Shown piece after piece: positions 47,277 through 58,196 of a DNA stretch of 64,000 nt (its first letter is position 1; each line of letters starts with the position of its first letter). The notes under the pieces were generated by a model that was not told the DNA's origin, did no database searches, and was given only the letters and a program-made list of their open reading frames with translations. The DNA comes from Pseudomonadota bacterium (GTDB lineage Bacteria; Pseudomonadota; Gammaproteobacteria; Steroidobacterales; Steroidobacteraceae). The position numbers were made by a program, and so were the translations under genes. Where the stretch lies: the NCBI GenBank assembly GCA_018241445.1, contig JAFEDT010000010.1, positions 59,407 to 123,406 of the forward strand, given 5' to 3'.

Positions 47277-48568
47277 AGCAGGTCCTTCAGGATTTCATCG
47301 CCCAGTGTGCCGATCAGCTGTGTCTCGACCTGCCGCCGCAGCTGCGGGGGCTCGATCTGCGACACGACGTCCTCGAGGAAAGCCCACTTCAGCAGGCGGG
47401 CGGCGCTGTCCGGGTCCAGGCCGCGCGACAGCAGGTAGAAGAGCATGTTGTCATCCAGCTTGCCGCTGGTGGCGCCGTGCGTGCAGCGCACGGCGTCGGT
47501 ATGGATCTCCAGTTGTGGCCGCAGGTCCATTTCCGCCTCCGGGCCAGCCAGCAGGCCACGCAACGACTGCTGCGAGTCGGCCTGGGGCGCCTGCGCAGTC
47601 ACGACGATACGGCCGTTGCAGGCGACGCGGGCCCGCCCGGCCGCGATGCCGCGGAAGGTCTGGGTGGTGCGTGCCTCGCGGGCATGGTGGGTCACCTGGG
47701 CATACAGGTCCTGCACCTGCTGGCGCTCGCCGAGCGCCGCCGCCGACAGGCTGGTGCTGGCCTGCCGCCCATCCAGGTGCACCGCGGCGGTGGTGCGGGC
47801 GGACTGCGCGCCGCTGGCGACGTGATGCAGGTCGTAGCGGCCAGCGGCCGCCACGCGCACCGCCAGCGTATCCACATGAGTGCTGTGGGTGTTGAGATCC
47901 TGCAGGCGGTAGTGCGTGAGCTGCGCGCCACGCGCCAGCTGCGCCCGCACGCTGCTGACGACGAGACTCGGCTGTTGCGCCACGCCCAGGTGCCGTTCAA
48001 CGAGCTGCAGTTGCGCCGCTTCGCCTAACTGCACCTGCAGACGCGGGTAGGAAGCGCCCTGGGCCGAGTCGCAGCTTGCCAGGAACAGCAGCTCCACCCG
48101 CGCGGACCCCCGCGCGGCGACCTCCAGCAGCGGGTCGCCGGTGGAGAAGGCGGCAGTCAGGAGCGCAAAGCGCTCGTCTGCCGGCACGGCCCGCGGGTCG
48201 GTTGCGCCGGTAGCGGCAGTGGCACTGTCCAGGTCACTCAGGCGGGCAGCGCCGGTATCGACGGCTGCTGACAACCCCGGCAGCGGCGTGCCGTCGAGAA
48301 ACACGTAGCGCGCAAATCCATCCAGCGCGGGCGGCAGGAGTTGCTCGGCAACGGAGGCCGCGCCCACGCGCGCCGCGGGCACGAAGCGCGCGCGCTCCAG
48401 CGCACGCAGGTTCGCGTAGCGCCAGTTCTCCTCGCGCTGCGTAGGCAGGCCGGCCGCGGTCAGGGCCTGCAGCGCGTGGCGGCGGCGCGCGGCAGCGCGT
48501 GCCGGCCCCGCGGCCGGGAAGGCGGCGGTGAAGTCCTCTGCGATGCGCGTCATCAGGGGGCTGGCCAT
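47273..48568 (-). CDS. sufD: SufD, Fe-S scaffold subunit
   Basis: The 431-residue protein has the beta-helix core of SufD: REENWRYANLRAL, the stretch ARVACNGRIVVTAQAPQADSQQSLRGLL, EMDLRPQLEIHTDAVRCTHGATSGKLDDNMLFYLLSRGLD. It pairs with SufB in the SufBC2D scaffold. The start at 48568 gives a normal N-terminus; sufC ends 7 bases upstream. Confidence 0.95.
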
Positions 48569-48575
48569 GACTGCC

Positions 48576-49327
48576 TCAGGCGGCCTCACCGGTGACCCAG
48601 TCGTAGCCGCGCCGCTCCAGCTCCTGAGCCAGCGTACGGTCGCCGCTGCGCACGATGCGGCCACGCACCAGCACGTGTACGAAGTCGGGCACGATGTAAT
48701 CGAGCAGCCGCTGGTAATGCGTCACCAGGACGCAGGAGCGCTGCGGCGAGCGCAGCGAGTTGACGCCGGCCGCGACCACCTTCAGCGCGTCGATGTCCAG
48801 TCCGGAGTCGGTCTCGTCGAGGATCGCCAGCCGCGGCTCCAGCACCAGCATCTGCAGGATCTCGTTGCGCTTCTTTTCCCCGCCGGAGAAGCCTTCATTG
48901 ACCCCGCGCGACAGAAAGCTGTCGTCCATGCGCATCAGCTTCATCTTCTCGCGCACCAGGCCCAGGAACTCGAATGCGTCCACCTCCGCCAGGCCGCGCT
49001 GCTTGCGCGCGGCATTGGCCGCGGCCTTCAGCAGATAGACGTTGTTGACGCCCGGGATCTCCACCGGGTACTGGAAGCCCAGGAACAGACCGTCGCGCGC
49101 GCGTTCCTCCGGCGGCAGCGCCAGCAGGTCGCGTCCCTGGTAGCGCACTTCACCGCCGAGGACCTGGTAGCCGGGACGCCCGGCCAGCACGTGGGCCAGG
49201 GTGCTCTTGCCGGAGCCGTTGGGACCCATGATGGCGTGCACTTCCCCGGTGCCGACCGTGAGCGACAGGCCGTCCAGGATCTGCTTGCCCTCGACTGCGA
49301 CCTTGAGATCGACGATTTCCAGCATGT

Positions 49328-49331
<4 letters not shown>
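48576..49331 (-). CDS. sufC: SufC, Fe-S assembly ATPase
   Basis: The 251-residue ABC-type ATPase has Walker [10 protein letters not shown], signature [14 protein letters not shown], and Walker [17 protein letters not shown], all SufC-specific. It powers SufBCD. ATG 49331 overlaps the sufB stop by 4 bases; ATG 49325 (MLEIVDLK) is an alternative. Confidence 0.97.
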
Positions 49332-50772
<1,441 letters not shown>

Positions 50773-50776
<4 letters not shown>

Positions 50777-51249
50777 GATCTGGCCGGCGTGCGGGTGATG
50801 GCGGTGCGGGTCTCGCGTTCCAGCGCCGGGAGCCGCAGTGAACTGCTCTCCAGTCCCGCAAGTTGCGCCAGGCTGACGTCGTGCAGCGAACGGCGGATCG
50901 CCAGGTTCAGCCGCTGCCAGGCGCGCCCGACACCACAGGTCTGCTCGATCCCGCAATGGCCGTGGCCGGCGGCGCAGTCGGTGAGCGCTACCGGGCCCTC
51001 CAGTGCGTCCAGGATGGCCGCGGCGCTGATCTGCGCGGCGGGGCGGGCAAGCTGGTAGCCGCCGTGCAGTCCGCGCGTCGACACCACCAGCCCGGCGCGC
51101 TGTAACTGCTTGAGAATCTTGCTCACGGTCGGTGCGGCAATGCGGGTGTGCGCCGCAAGCGCCGCCGCGGTCCGCACGCGCTGCGGCTCGCCGGCAAGCG
51201 CGGCCAGCAGCACGGTGGCGTAGTCGGTGAGTCGGCTGATGCGCAGCAT
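50773..51249 (-). CDS. Rrf2/IscR-type regulator of the suf operon
   Basis: The 158-residue protein has the Rrf2 winged helix ([49 protein letters not shown]) and three cysteines, Cys92, Cys99 and Cys105, spaced as the Fe-S ligands of IscR (Cx6Cx5C). It should sense cluster status and repress its own operon. It heads the suf run, and the palindrome AAACTA-GGAC-TAGTTT lies 18 bases before its start. Confidence 0.93.
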
Positions 51250-51267
51250 GTTGACCGCCTGGTTCGG

Positions 51268-51283
51268 AAACTAGGACTAGTTT
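51268..51283. promoter_or_regulatory. inverted repeat AAACTA-N4-TAGTTT, probable Rrf2 operator
   Basis: A perfect 6-base inverted repeat with a GGAC spacer, AT-rich in GC-rich surroundings, sits just upstream of the Rrf2-type regulator of the suf operon and 90 bases from the divergent aldolase. Rrf2 proteins bind such palindromes, so it is probably the autoregulatory site. Confidence 0.6.
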
Positions 51284-51372
51284 AGTACTGATTATGGCGG
51301 GATCCAAGTCGCGATTTGCTATCCTTCGCGCCCCGGTAACCTACGGTTTTCATTGCGGGCGAAGGAGACTCG

Positions 51373-52398
51373 ATGAACGCGACTGAGCTGGCGCACACAG
51401 CGGGCGCCATGGTGGCCAAGGGCAAGGGCATTCTGGCGGCCGACGAGAGCTCCGGTACCATCAAGAAGCGCTTCGACGGCATCAGGCTGGAATCGACCGA
51501 GGAACACCGGCGCAGCTATCGCGAGATGCTGTTTACTGCCCCAGGCGCGGCCGAGTCCATCAGCGGCGTCATACTCTACGACGAGACGCTGCGGCAGAAA
51601 ACCCGCGATGGCACGCCGTTTCCGCAGTACCTGATGAAGCAGGGCATCATCCCGGGCATCAAGGTTGACCTCGGCGCCAAGGCACTGGCCGGCTTCCCTG
51701 GTGAGACCATCACGGAAGGGCTGGATGGTCTGCGCGAGCGCCTGGTCGAGTACCGCAAGCTCGGCGCACTGTTCGCCAAATGGCGCGCGGTGATCGATAT
51801 TGCCCAGGACATCCCCAGCACCTACGCGATCCGGGCCAACGCCGCCGCCCTGGCGCGCTATGCGGCACTGTGCCAGGAAAATGGCATCGTGCCGATCGTC
51901 GAACCCGAGGTGCTGATGGACGGCGCGCACTCCATCGAGCGTTGCGAGGCCGTCACGGATCTTGCCCTGTCGGCCGTGTTCAGCGAGCTGTCGCGGGCAC
52001 GCGTGCTGCTGGAGGGCATGGTGCTCAAACCCAATATGGTCATCTCCGGCAAGAAGGCCGCGCACCGTGCCGGTCCCGAGGTTGTGGCGGAGGCGACCCT
52101 GCGCACCCTGAGGCGCCACGTGCCGCCGGCAGTGCCGGGCATTGCTTTCCTCTCGGGCGGACAGTCCGCGGTGGAGGCGACGCTGCACCTGGGCCTGATG
52201 AACCGGATCGGCAAGCCTTTGCCCTGGGCGCTGACCTTCAGTTACGGGCGCGCGCTGCAGGACGATGCGCTGCGTGCCTGGGGGGGCCAGACGGCCAACT
52301 TCGGCGCCGGGCAGAAGGCGTTCTCCAAGCGGGCGCGCCTGAACGGACTGGCGGCGGACGGCCGTTACAACGCCGAGATGGAGAACCAGGCCGCCTGA
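51373..52398 (+). CDS. fba: class I fructose-bisphosphate aldolase
   Basis: The 341-residue enzyme splits fructose 1,6-bisphosphate through a Schiff base on Lys219 (VLKPNMVISGKK); LAADESSGTIKKRF, YDETLRQKT and SGGQSAVEATLHL are typical of the eukaryote-like class I aldolase, also known in Xanthomonas relatives. GAAGGAGA precedes the ATG. It diverges from the suf operon and is followed at 24 bases by mlaF, possibly by read-through. Confidence 0.95.
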   Translation: MNATELAHTAGAMVAKGKGILAADESSGTIKKRFDGIRLESTEEHRRSYREMLFTAPGAAESISGVILYDETLRQKTRDGTPFPQYLMKQGIIPGIKVDLGAKALAGFPGETITEGLDGLRERLVEYRKLGALFAKWRAVIDIAQDIPSTYAIRANAAALARYAALCQENGIVPIVEPEVLMDGAHSIERCEAVTDLALSAVFSELSRARVLLEGMVLKPNMVISGKKAAHRAGPEVVAEATLRTLRRHVPPAVPGIAFLSGGQSAVEATLHLGLMNRIGKPLPWALTFSYGRALQDDALRAWGGQTANFGAGQKAFSKRARLNGLAADGRYNAEMENQAA

Positions 52399-52422
52399 GG
52401 CCTGCGGCTGCACTGCGTGACG

Positions 52423-53235
52423 ATGGCTGACGCGGCCACGGCGGTGATCGAAGTTCGCGACGTGCATTACGCCGCGAGCGGCCGGCCGATCTTCGCCGGC
52501 CTGGACATGGTGGTGAGGCGTGGCCGAATCACCGCCATCATGGGCCCTTCCGGCAGCGGCAAGACCACGCTGCTGCGGCTGGTCACCGGGCAGGTGAACG
52601 CCGACCGCGGCTCGGTCAGCGTTTTCGGACACGATATGGCAACCCTCGATCGCGAACAGCTGTACGCGGTGCGCCGGCGCATGGGAATGCTGTTTCAGAA
52701 CGGCGCGCTGCTCACCGACCTGGATGTATTCGAGAACGTCGCCTTCCCGGTGCGCGAACACACCGACCTCAGCGAGAGCCTGCTGGCACGCCTGGTGTGG
52801 ATGAAGCTGCAGGCGGTGGGCCTGCGCGGCGCGGCGCGGCTGATGCCGACGGAACTGTCCGGCGGCATGGCACGCCGCGTGGCGCTGGCGCGCGCCATCG
52901 TGATGGACCCGCAGCTGCTGATCTATGACGAGCCCTTTGTCGGCCTGGACCCGATTTCCATGGGCGTGGTGCTGCGCCTGATCAAGCGCATGAACGACGC
53001 CCTGGGGATCACGAGCATCGTCGTGTCGCACGACGTGCAGGAGCTGGCGACCATCGCCGACGACAGCTACCTGATGGCCGGCGGCAGGATGACCGCCAGT
53101 GGTTCACCAAGGCAGCTGGCCGACAGCAGCGAGCCGGCGGTGCATCAGTTCATGACCGGCGGCGAGGAAGGCCCGGTGCTGTTCCATTATCCCGCCCCGG
53201 ACTACGTCGGCCAGTTGCTGGGGACGCCGGAATGA
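52423..53235 (+). CDS. mlaF: MlaF, ATPase of the Mla phospholipid transporter
   Basis: The 270-residue ABC ATPase has Walker A GPSGSGKT at 41-48, FQNGALLTDLDVFENVAFP, signature LSGGM at 145-149 and Walker B LLIYDEP at 165-171. It drives the MlaFEDB complex that moves phospholipids between inner membrane and periplasmic carrier. ATG 52423 is chosen; GTG 52417 is an alternative. It overlaps mlaE by 4 bases. Confidence 0.95.
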   Translation: MADAATAVIEVRDVHYAASGRPIFAGLDMVVRRGRITAIMGPSGSGKTTLLRLVTGQVNADRGSVSVFGHDMATLDREQLYAVRRRMGMLFQNGALLTDLDVFENVAFPVREHTDLSESLLARLVWMKLQAVGLRGAARLMPTELSGGMARRVALARAIVMDPQLLIYDEPFVGLDPISMGVVLRLIKRMNDALGITSIVVSHDVQELATIADDSYLMAGGRMTASGSPRQLADSSEPAVHQFMTGGEEGPVLFHYPAPDYVGQLLGTPE

Positions 53236-53993
53236 GCGCCGCGGGCAACGGGCCGCTGGTGTCGGGCCTGCGGCGGGCGGGTTCCACCGCGCTGTTCCTG
53301 CTGCAGGTGTTGGCGCAGTGCCTGCCGGCACTGGCAAGGCCGCGCCAGCTTGCCATGCAGATCTACAACACCGGTGCGCGCTCACTGGTGATCATCATGA
53401 TGTCCGGCCTGTTCGTCGGCATGGTGCTGGGCCTGCAGGGCTATGACCTGCTGCACCGCTTCGGCTCGGAGGTGGTGCTCGGCCAGGCGGTGGCGCTCGG
53501 ACTGCTGAAGGAGCTCGGGCCGGTGATCACCGCGCTGCTGTTCGCCGGGCGTGCCGGCACCGCGCTGACTTCCGAGATCGGGCTGATGCGCGCGACCGAT
53601 CAGCTCACCGCGATGGAGATCATGGCGGTCGACCCGCTGCGGGTGGTGGTGGCGCCGCGCTTCCTGGGCGGTGTGATCGCGATGCCGTTGCTGACCGCCA
53701 TCTTCAGTGTCGTCGGCCTGTTCGGCGGGCAACTCGTGGGGGTGCAGCAGATGGGCCTGGACGGCGGGGTGTTCTGGTCGCAGATGCAGGGAGCCGTCGA
53801 TCTGCACGACGTCGCCGAGGGCATCTGGAAAAGCCTGGCGTTCGGGGCGGCCTGCAGCCTGATCGCCGTGCACGAAGGATTCACTGCGGAGCCGACCGCG
53901 GCCGGGGTGGGACTTGCGACCACGCGCACGGTGGTGGCCTCGTCGGTCCTGATCCTGTTGCTGGATTATGTGTTGACTGCCCTGTTTATCTGA
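53232..53993 (+). CDS. mlaE: MlaE, permease of the Mla transporter
   Basis: The 253-residue MlaE/TTG2B-family membrane protein has about five helices and the signature LVIIMMSGLFVGMVLGLQGY, ELGPVITALLFAGRAGTALTSEIGLMRATDQL and the ending ASSVLILLLDYVLTALF. It forms the dimeric core of MlaFEDB in the inner membrane. mlaD follows after 25 bases. Confidence 0.96.
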   Translation: MSAAGNGPLVSGLRRAGSTALFLLQVLAQCLPALARPRQLAMQIYNTGARSLVIIMMSGLFVGMVLGLQGYDLLHRFGSEVVLGQAVALGLLKELGPVITALLFAGRAGTALTSEIGLMRATDQLTAMEIMAVDPLRVVVAPRFLGGVIAMPLLTAIFSVVGLFGGQLVGVQQMGLDGGVFWSQMQGAVDLHDVAEGIWKSLAFGAACSLIAVHEGFTAEPTAAGVGLATTRTVVASSVLILLLDYVLTALFI

Positions 53994-54018
53994 ACACAGC
54001 CTGAAGGAACTTAAAGCC

Positions 54019-54552
54019 ATGCGTTCCAATCCAACCCTGGAGATCGGCACCGGACTGTTCGTGCTGCTGGGTTTCGCCGCGCTGTTGTTCCTGACCACGC
54101 AGCTGCCGTCCAGTGGCCTGAAACTGGGAGCCAGCAAGGCGGGCTACCACGTCAGCGCCGAGTTCGACGACATCGGTGACCTGAAGGTGGGTTCGCCCAT
54201 TACCATGTCGGGGGTGCGGGTGGGCGACGTGACCAGCATCAGTTTCGATGCGCAGAACTTCAAGGCGGTTGTTGGCATGCGTTTCGACCCGCGCTACAAC
54301 CGGATTCCCGACGACAGCTTTGCCAGCATTCAGACGCAGGGGCTGCTGGGCGGCAAGTACATCGGATTGAGCCCGGGAGGTTCGGATACCTATCTGAAGA
54401 ACGGCAGCCGGATTGAGCAGACGCAGAGTGCGATCGTACTGGAGAGCCTGATCAACAAGTTTTTTGCCAACTACGCCAGCAAAGGCAGCGGGGACTCTTC
54501 CGCGGCGCCGGCCGGCGCTGCTGGCGCCAGCAAGGTGGAGCCCACGAAATGA
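54019..54552 (+). CDS. mlaD: MlaD, MCE-domain protein
   Basis: The 177-residue protein has an N-terminal anchor (ETGL... FVLLGFAALLFLTTQLP) and one MCE domain with AEFDDIGDLKVGSPITMSGVRVG and IQTQGLLGGKYIGLSPGG, forming the hexameric ring facing the periplasm. The last 25 residues are Ala/Ser/Gly-rich. Its stop overlaps mlaC by 4 bases. Confidence 0.96.
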   Translation: MRSNPTLEIGTGLFVLLGFAALLFLTTQLPSSGLKLGASKAGYHVSAEFDDIGDLKVGSPITMSGVRVGDVTSISFDAQNFKAVVGMRFDPRYNRIPDDSFASIQTQGLLGGKYIGLSPGGSDTYLKNGSRIEQTQSAIVLESLINKFFANYASKGSGDSSAAPAGAAGASKVEPTK

Positions 54553-55223
54553 GACAATCAGGATTGCTGATGATGACCGTGTTGCTTGCCTGTGCGTCGG
54601 CGCAGGCGCAGGAGGCGCCCGCCGCCGCTCCCGCTGCGGCACCCGCCACCGCACCTGCGGCCACGCCCGCCGGCCCAACGGAGGTGGTGCAGGCCGCAGC
54701 GCAGGGCATGCTGGGGGACCTGGATCGCGACCGTGCGTTATACCGGCGCGAGCCGCAGCGCGTACGTGAACTGGTGAACAAGTACCTGCTGCCGCACTTC
54801 GACACCGAGTACGCGGCGCGACTGGTGCTGGGCCAGTACTGGCGCACCGCCACGCCCGAGCAGCGCCAGCATTTCGTCGACGCCTTCTATCATTCGTTGC
54901 TGAACAATTACGGTAACGCGCTGGTGGAATTCACTTCCGACCGCCTCAAGATATTCCCGACCAGGGTCGACGACAGCGCGCTGCGCGCCACGGTGCGCAC
55001 CGAGGTCAAGCGCGACAACGGCGATCGCGTCTCGGTGAATTACTACCTGCGCCGCCCCTCGGTGCAACAGCCCTGGAAGGCCTGGGACGTGGTGATCGAC
55101 GGCATAAGCTATGTCAACAGCTATCGCGAGGACTTCGGGCCGCAGATCCAGCAGCAGGGGCTGGACGCGGTCATCAAGCGCCTGGAGTCCGGCGCCGCGC
55201 CCAGCGGCATCAAGAAAGGCTGA
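54549..55223 (+). CDS. mlaC: MlaC, periplasmic phospholipid carrier
   Basis: The 224-residue protein has a signal peptide (LLMMTVLLACASAQAQ), an Ala/Pro-rich linker (residues 22-45), and the MlaC/Ttg2D fold (LVNKYLLPHFDTEYAARLVLGQYWRTATPEQRQHF, AWDVVIDGISYVNSYR). It ferries phospholipids between MlaA and MlaFEDB. The Ala/Pro linker after the signal is longer than usual. mlaB follows after 2 bases. Confidence 0.94.
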   Translation: MRQSGLLMMTVLLACASAQAQEAPAAAPAAAPATAPAATPAGPTEVVQAAAQGMLGDLDRDRALYRREPQRVRELVNKYLLPHFDTEYAARLVLGQYWRTATPEQRQHFVDAFYHSLLNNYGNALVEFTSDRLKIFPTRVDDSALRATVRTEVKRDNGDRVSVNYYLRRPSVQQPWKAWDVVIDGISYVNSYREDFGPQIQQQGLDAVIKRLESGAAPSGIKKG

Positions 55224-55225
55224 GC

Positions 55226-55579
55226 ATGGCCGCAGGCGATCCGGTCCCGGGTGGCGCTGCGGCGCCGGCGCAGCTCGTCCTGCAGCCGGACGGAAAGTGG
55301 CGCGTCAACGGGGCGTTGACCTTCGCCACGGCCCGGCGCGCGGCGCGACAGGGTGTGCTGGCGCTCGGCGCGCAGCGCCTGTCGGGGAATACGATGGTGG
55401 ATTGCAGTGGCATCGGCGATTGCGACAGCGCCGGCCTGGCGGTGCTCATCGACTGGATGGCGCACGCGCGCGCCGCCGGCGGTACGCTGCGTTACAACGC
55501 CTTGCCGGCAAGACTGCTGGCGCTGGCGCGCATCAGCGAGGTCGAGGAAATCCTCTGCGGCCAGCCCGCCGCGGGGTAA
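55226..55579 (+). CDS. mlaB: MlaB, STAS-domain subunit
   Basis: The 117-residue protein has a STAS fold with VDCSGIGDCDSAGLAVLIDWMAHARAAG, in which the Asp-Ser-Ala pattern matches MlaB. It binds and activates MlaF in the cytoplasm. It is the final gene of mlaFEDCB; the stop lies 7 bases from the convergent mlaA stop. Confidence 0.88.
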   Translation: MAAGDPVPGGAAAPAQLVLQPDGKWRVNGALTFATARRAARQGVLALGAQRLSGNTMVDCSGIGDCDSAGLAVLIDWMAHARAAGGTLRYNALPARLLALARISEVEEILCGQPAAG

Positions 55580-55586
55580 CGGCGCT

Positions 55587-56390
55587 TTACTGGCGCGGTG
55601 GCGGCTGCGGTGGCTGCGGTGGCTGCGGTGGCGCGTGGCTGCCCTTGGCCGCATCGGCGTCGTCGTCGAGGCCCGCATCCTGCAGCATCTGTTCCTCGTG
55701 GTCGTCGGCTTCCGAGCCCTTCACCTTGAAGTCGCGGTTCTGCAGGTAGGCGTTGCGCAGGAAGGCGTACGGATCATAGGTCTCCTCCAGCAGCCTGGTC
55801 GTGTCGAGCACGCTGGCGCGCCAGTCGACCTTCTGCAGCCCCCACAATCCCCAGTTCCACCAGCGGTTGTGGATGTACATGCGGGGCGTGCTGTAGGCAT
55901 CGCCCAGTCGCCCGAAGGAGTCGCGGACGTCCGAGGGCCCGAAGAAGGGCAGCACCACGTAGGGTCCCTTGTGCATGCCCCATTTGCCCAGTGTCTGTCC
56001 GAGATCGCGGTCGTTCCTGTCCAGGCCCGCGGCGGTGGCCGGGTCCAGCAGCCCGCCCAGGCCCACGGTGGTGTTCAGTACAAAACGCCCGGTGTCGTTT
56101 GCGAATGCCTTGAGCTGCCCCTGGAGCAAATCGTTCAGCATCACGATCGGGTAGTCGATGTTGTCGAAGAAGTTGTGGATGCCGGTGCGCACGAAGCCCG
56201 GTGTCACCTTGCGGTAGCCGCGGGCCACGGGCTGCAAGACCTTCCGGTCCAGGCCGTCATTGAAGCGGAAGGTGGCGCGGTTCATGCGCTCCCACGGATC
56301 GCGCGGATCGCGCTTGCCGGGCGGCAGCGTGGCGCAGGCGGTGAGCAGCGCCACGCAGACAATCAGCAGCAGGCGGGCGGGTGTCTTCAT
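55587..56390 (-). CDS. mlaA: MlaA (VacJ) outer-membrane lipoprotein
   Basis: The 267-residue precursor has a lipobox (ALLTACATL) and the MlaA body: DPWERMNRATFRFNDGLDRKVLQPVARGYRKVTP, DLGQTLGKWGMHKGPYVVLPFFGPSDVRDSFGRLGD. It removes phospholipids from the outer leaflet and passes them to MlaC. It faces the mlaFEDCB operon tail to tail. The C-terminus ends in PPQ repeats from a 9-base tandem repeat. Confidence 0.96.
   Translation of the reverse strand: MKTPARLLLIVCVALLTACATLPPGKRDPRDPWERMNRATFRFNDGLDRKVLQPVARGYRKVTPGFVRTGIHNFFDNIDYPIVMLNDLLQGQLKAFANDTGRFVLNTTVGLGGLLDPATAAGLDRNDRDLGQTLGKWGMHKGPYVVLPFFGPSDVRDSFGRLGDAYSTPRMYIHNRWWNWGLWGLQKVDWRASVLDTTRLLEETYDPYAFLRNAYLQNRDFKVKGSEADDHEEQMLQDAGLDDDADAAKGSHAPPQPPQPPQPPPRQ
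55603..55629 (-). repeat. 9-bp tandem repeat in mlaA 3' end
   Basis: GGCTGCGGT occurs three times in a row and encodes the PPQ repeats near the mlaA C-terminus. Copy number could vary without frameshift. Confidence 0.8.
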
Positions 56391-56474
56391 GGTTCAGCCA
56401 GGGGATGAATCAGCGGATTGTAACAGCGGCGGCCCGCGACATTGGCGCAGGCCGATCGATTCAGGGGAGCGGGG

Positions 56475-57989
56475 TCAGCCTCCGCCGCGGCCCTGTCCCT
56501 GGGCGTCGAGGCTTTGGCGCTTGCGCTGGCTCGCCAGGAAGTCGCGTACCTCGTCCAGGCGCGCCTGGTAGCGCTGGCGCTGGATGCTGCTGATGTGCGG
56601 CGCTGCCAGTGCGAGTTGGTACTGCTGCGCCGCCAGCATCAGGTCACCACCTGCGACCTGGTACTCCCCCATGTAGAAGTAGGCATCACCGGCGTCGCCG
56701 GCGGCGCTCGCCGCCAGTGCCGTGAGGCGGATCTGCTCGGGAGTCGGCGGCACATTGTTGAACAGGTCGAGCAGCAGGTTGTGCGCGTCCATCGGCCGGC
56801 CGGCGGCCATCAGCGCCTCCCCGTAGCGCACCGTCACCGGCACGTTGCGCGGGAACAGTTCCTCGGCGTGCCGCAGCGTCGCCACAGCCTCCCGGGTGTG
56901 GCCGGCTTTCTGCTGTGCCTGGCCAAGGGCCGTGTGCAGCAGCGTCAGTCCCTGGTGCTGCTGCACCAGCGGTGCCAGGATTGCGGCGGCCTCGTCGCCG
57001 CGGTTGGCGGCGGTCAGCGCCAGCGCCTCACCGTAGAGCGTGCCCAGGCTGTGGTCGCCCTTTGCCACCTTGTTGGCATACATCCGAGCCAGGTCGTTGT
57101 CCGCAGTGGCGGTGATGACCCGGACTCTTTCCCGGATCAGCTCGTAACTCTGCGAGTCCTTGCCGGTGCGCGGCGGGAATTGCGCGGCCCGTGCGCGCGC
57201 CTCCGCTACGCGGTCACGCGACATCGGATGGTCGATCAACATGGCCGGGATGTAGGTGGTCGCAAGCCCCTCATGGCGGCTCATGAGCTCGAAGAAGCTG
57301 CCCATGGCGTTGGGGTCGTAACCCGCGCCCGCCAGGTAGCCGATGCCGACGCGGTCCGCCTCGATCTCGTTCTCGCGCGAGAAGTTGATCTGCGCCTGCG
57401 CTGCCAGCCCCTGCGCCGCCACGATGCCTCCCTCGATCGCCTGGCCGCCGCCCATGGCGCCCAGCAGGATGGCCGCCAGCATCGCGGCTGCCGTGGCGAG
57501 ACTCTGCTGGCTCTGCGCGCGGATGCGGCGGGCGACGTGGTGCTGGGTAACGTGAGCAATTTCGTGGCCGAGGACGCCGGCCAGCTCCGACTCCGCCGTG
57601 GTGGCCAGGATCAGGCCCGCGTGCACGAAGACGTAGCCGCCCGGCACGGCGAAGGCGTTGATGCTCTGGTCCCGCACCAGGAAGAACTGGAAGCCTTGTC
57701 CGCCCATGGTGCTTTGCGCAGCCAGGCGCATGCCCATGCCCTGCAGGTATTCAACTGTCTCCGGATCCTCGATCAGTGCGCCCTGGTCTCGCAGCTGGCG
57801 GGCCACCATCGCTCCCAGGCGATACTCATCACTTTGCGACAGCATCTGGGACGCCGGGCTGCCCAGGTCCGGAAGATCGGCGCCGGCCATCGGTGTGCTG
57901 AGCACTACGGCGCGGTTGTCCTGATCGGCGAATGCAGCCCCGGTGAGCGTGAGGAGCACCGCGGCGAGTATCGGTAGAAGTCTGCGCAT
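56475..57989 (-). CDS. bepA: BepA-like M48 metalloprotease with TPR repeats
   Basis: The 504-residue precursor has a signal peptide (LLPILAAVLLTLTGAAFA), an M48 zinc protease domain with HEIAH at 142-146 and the third ligand in ENEIEADRVGI, followed by TPR repeats in the C-terminal half (RGDEAAAILAPLVQQHQGL, AGHTREAVATLRHAEELFP). BepA-type proteins control LptD/Bam assembly quality in the periplasm. About 200 non-coding bases separate it from phoH. The inverted repeat GACCGC-N4-GCGGTC lies at 58001-58016 just before its start. Confidence 0.92.
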   Translation of the reverse strand: MRRLLPILAAVLLTLTGAAFADQDNRAVVLSTPMAGADLPDLGSPASQMLSQSDEYRLGAMVARQLRDQGALIEDPETVEYLQGMGMRLAAQSTMGGQGFQFFLVRDQSINAFAVPGGYVFVHAGLILATTAESELAGVLGHEIAHVTQHHVARRIRAQSQQSLATAAAMLAAILLGAMGGGQAIEGGIVAAQGLAAQAQINFSRENEIEADRVGIGYLAGAGYDPNAMGSFFELMSRHEGLATTYIPAMLIDHPMSRDRVAEARARAAQFPPRTGKDSQSYELIRERVRVITATADNDLARMYANKVAKGDHSLGTLYGEALALTAANRGDEAAAILAPLVQQHQGLTLLHTALGQAQQKAGHTREAVATLRHAEELFPRNVPVTVRYGEALMAAGRPMDAHNLLLDLFNNVPPTPEQIRLTALAASAAGDAGDAYFYMGEYQVAGGDLMLAAQQYQLALAAPHISSIQRQRYQARLDEVRDFLASQRKRQSLDAQGQGRGGG

Positions 57990-58129
57990 GGCTTGCCTTC
58001 GACCGCAGTGGCGGTCGCAAGTTTCCCTGCCTTTACAGGGACTTACAACTGGAGCGACTTGTCACGTCGCCAAGCCTACCGCGAGACGGGGTTCCATGCG
58101 ACCCTTCCCGGGCGCTGCGCGCCACTTTT

Positions 58130-58156
58130 CACCCGGTTCGCTGCGCGAACCGGGTG
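58130..58156. other. perfect 11-bp hairpin CACCCGGTTCG-N5-CGAACCGGGTG
   Basis: In the 207-base gap between phoH and bepA, 11-base arms are perfectly complementary around a 5-base loop. No T run follows on either strand in the needed direction (minus strand continues AAAAGTGG), so an intrinsic terminator is unlikely. It could be a REP-type element or a protein-binding site. Nothing else was identified in this gap. Confidence 0.6.
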
Positions 58157-58196
58157 CAATGCAGCCGCACACGAAGGGCAGGAGCGTTCAGTGCGC

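Noticed and set aside
51319..53031. 570-residue minus-strand frame across aldolase and mlaF
   Set aside because: Shadow of two clear plus-strand genes; no domain recognised.
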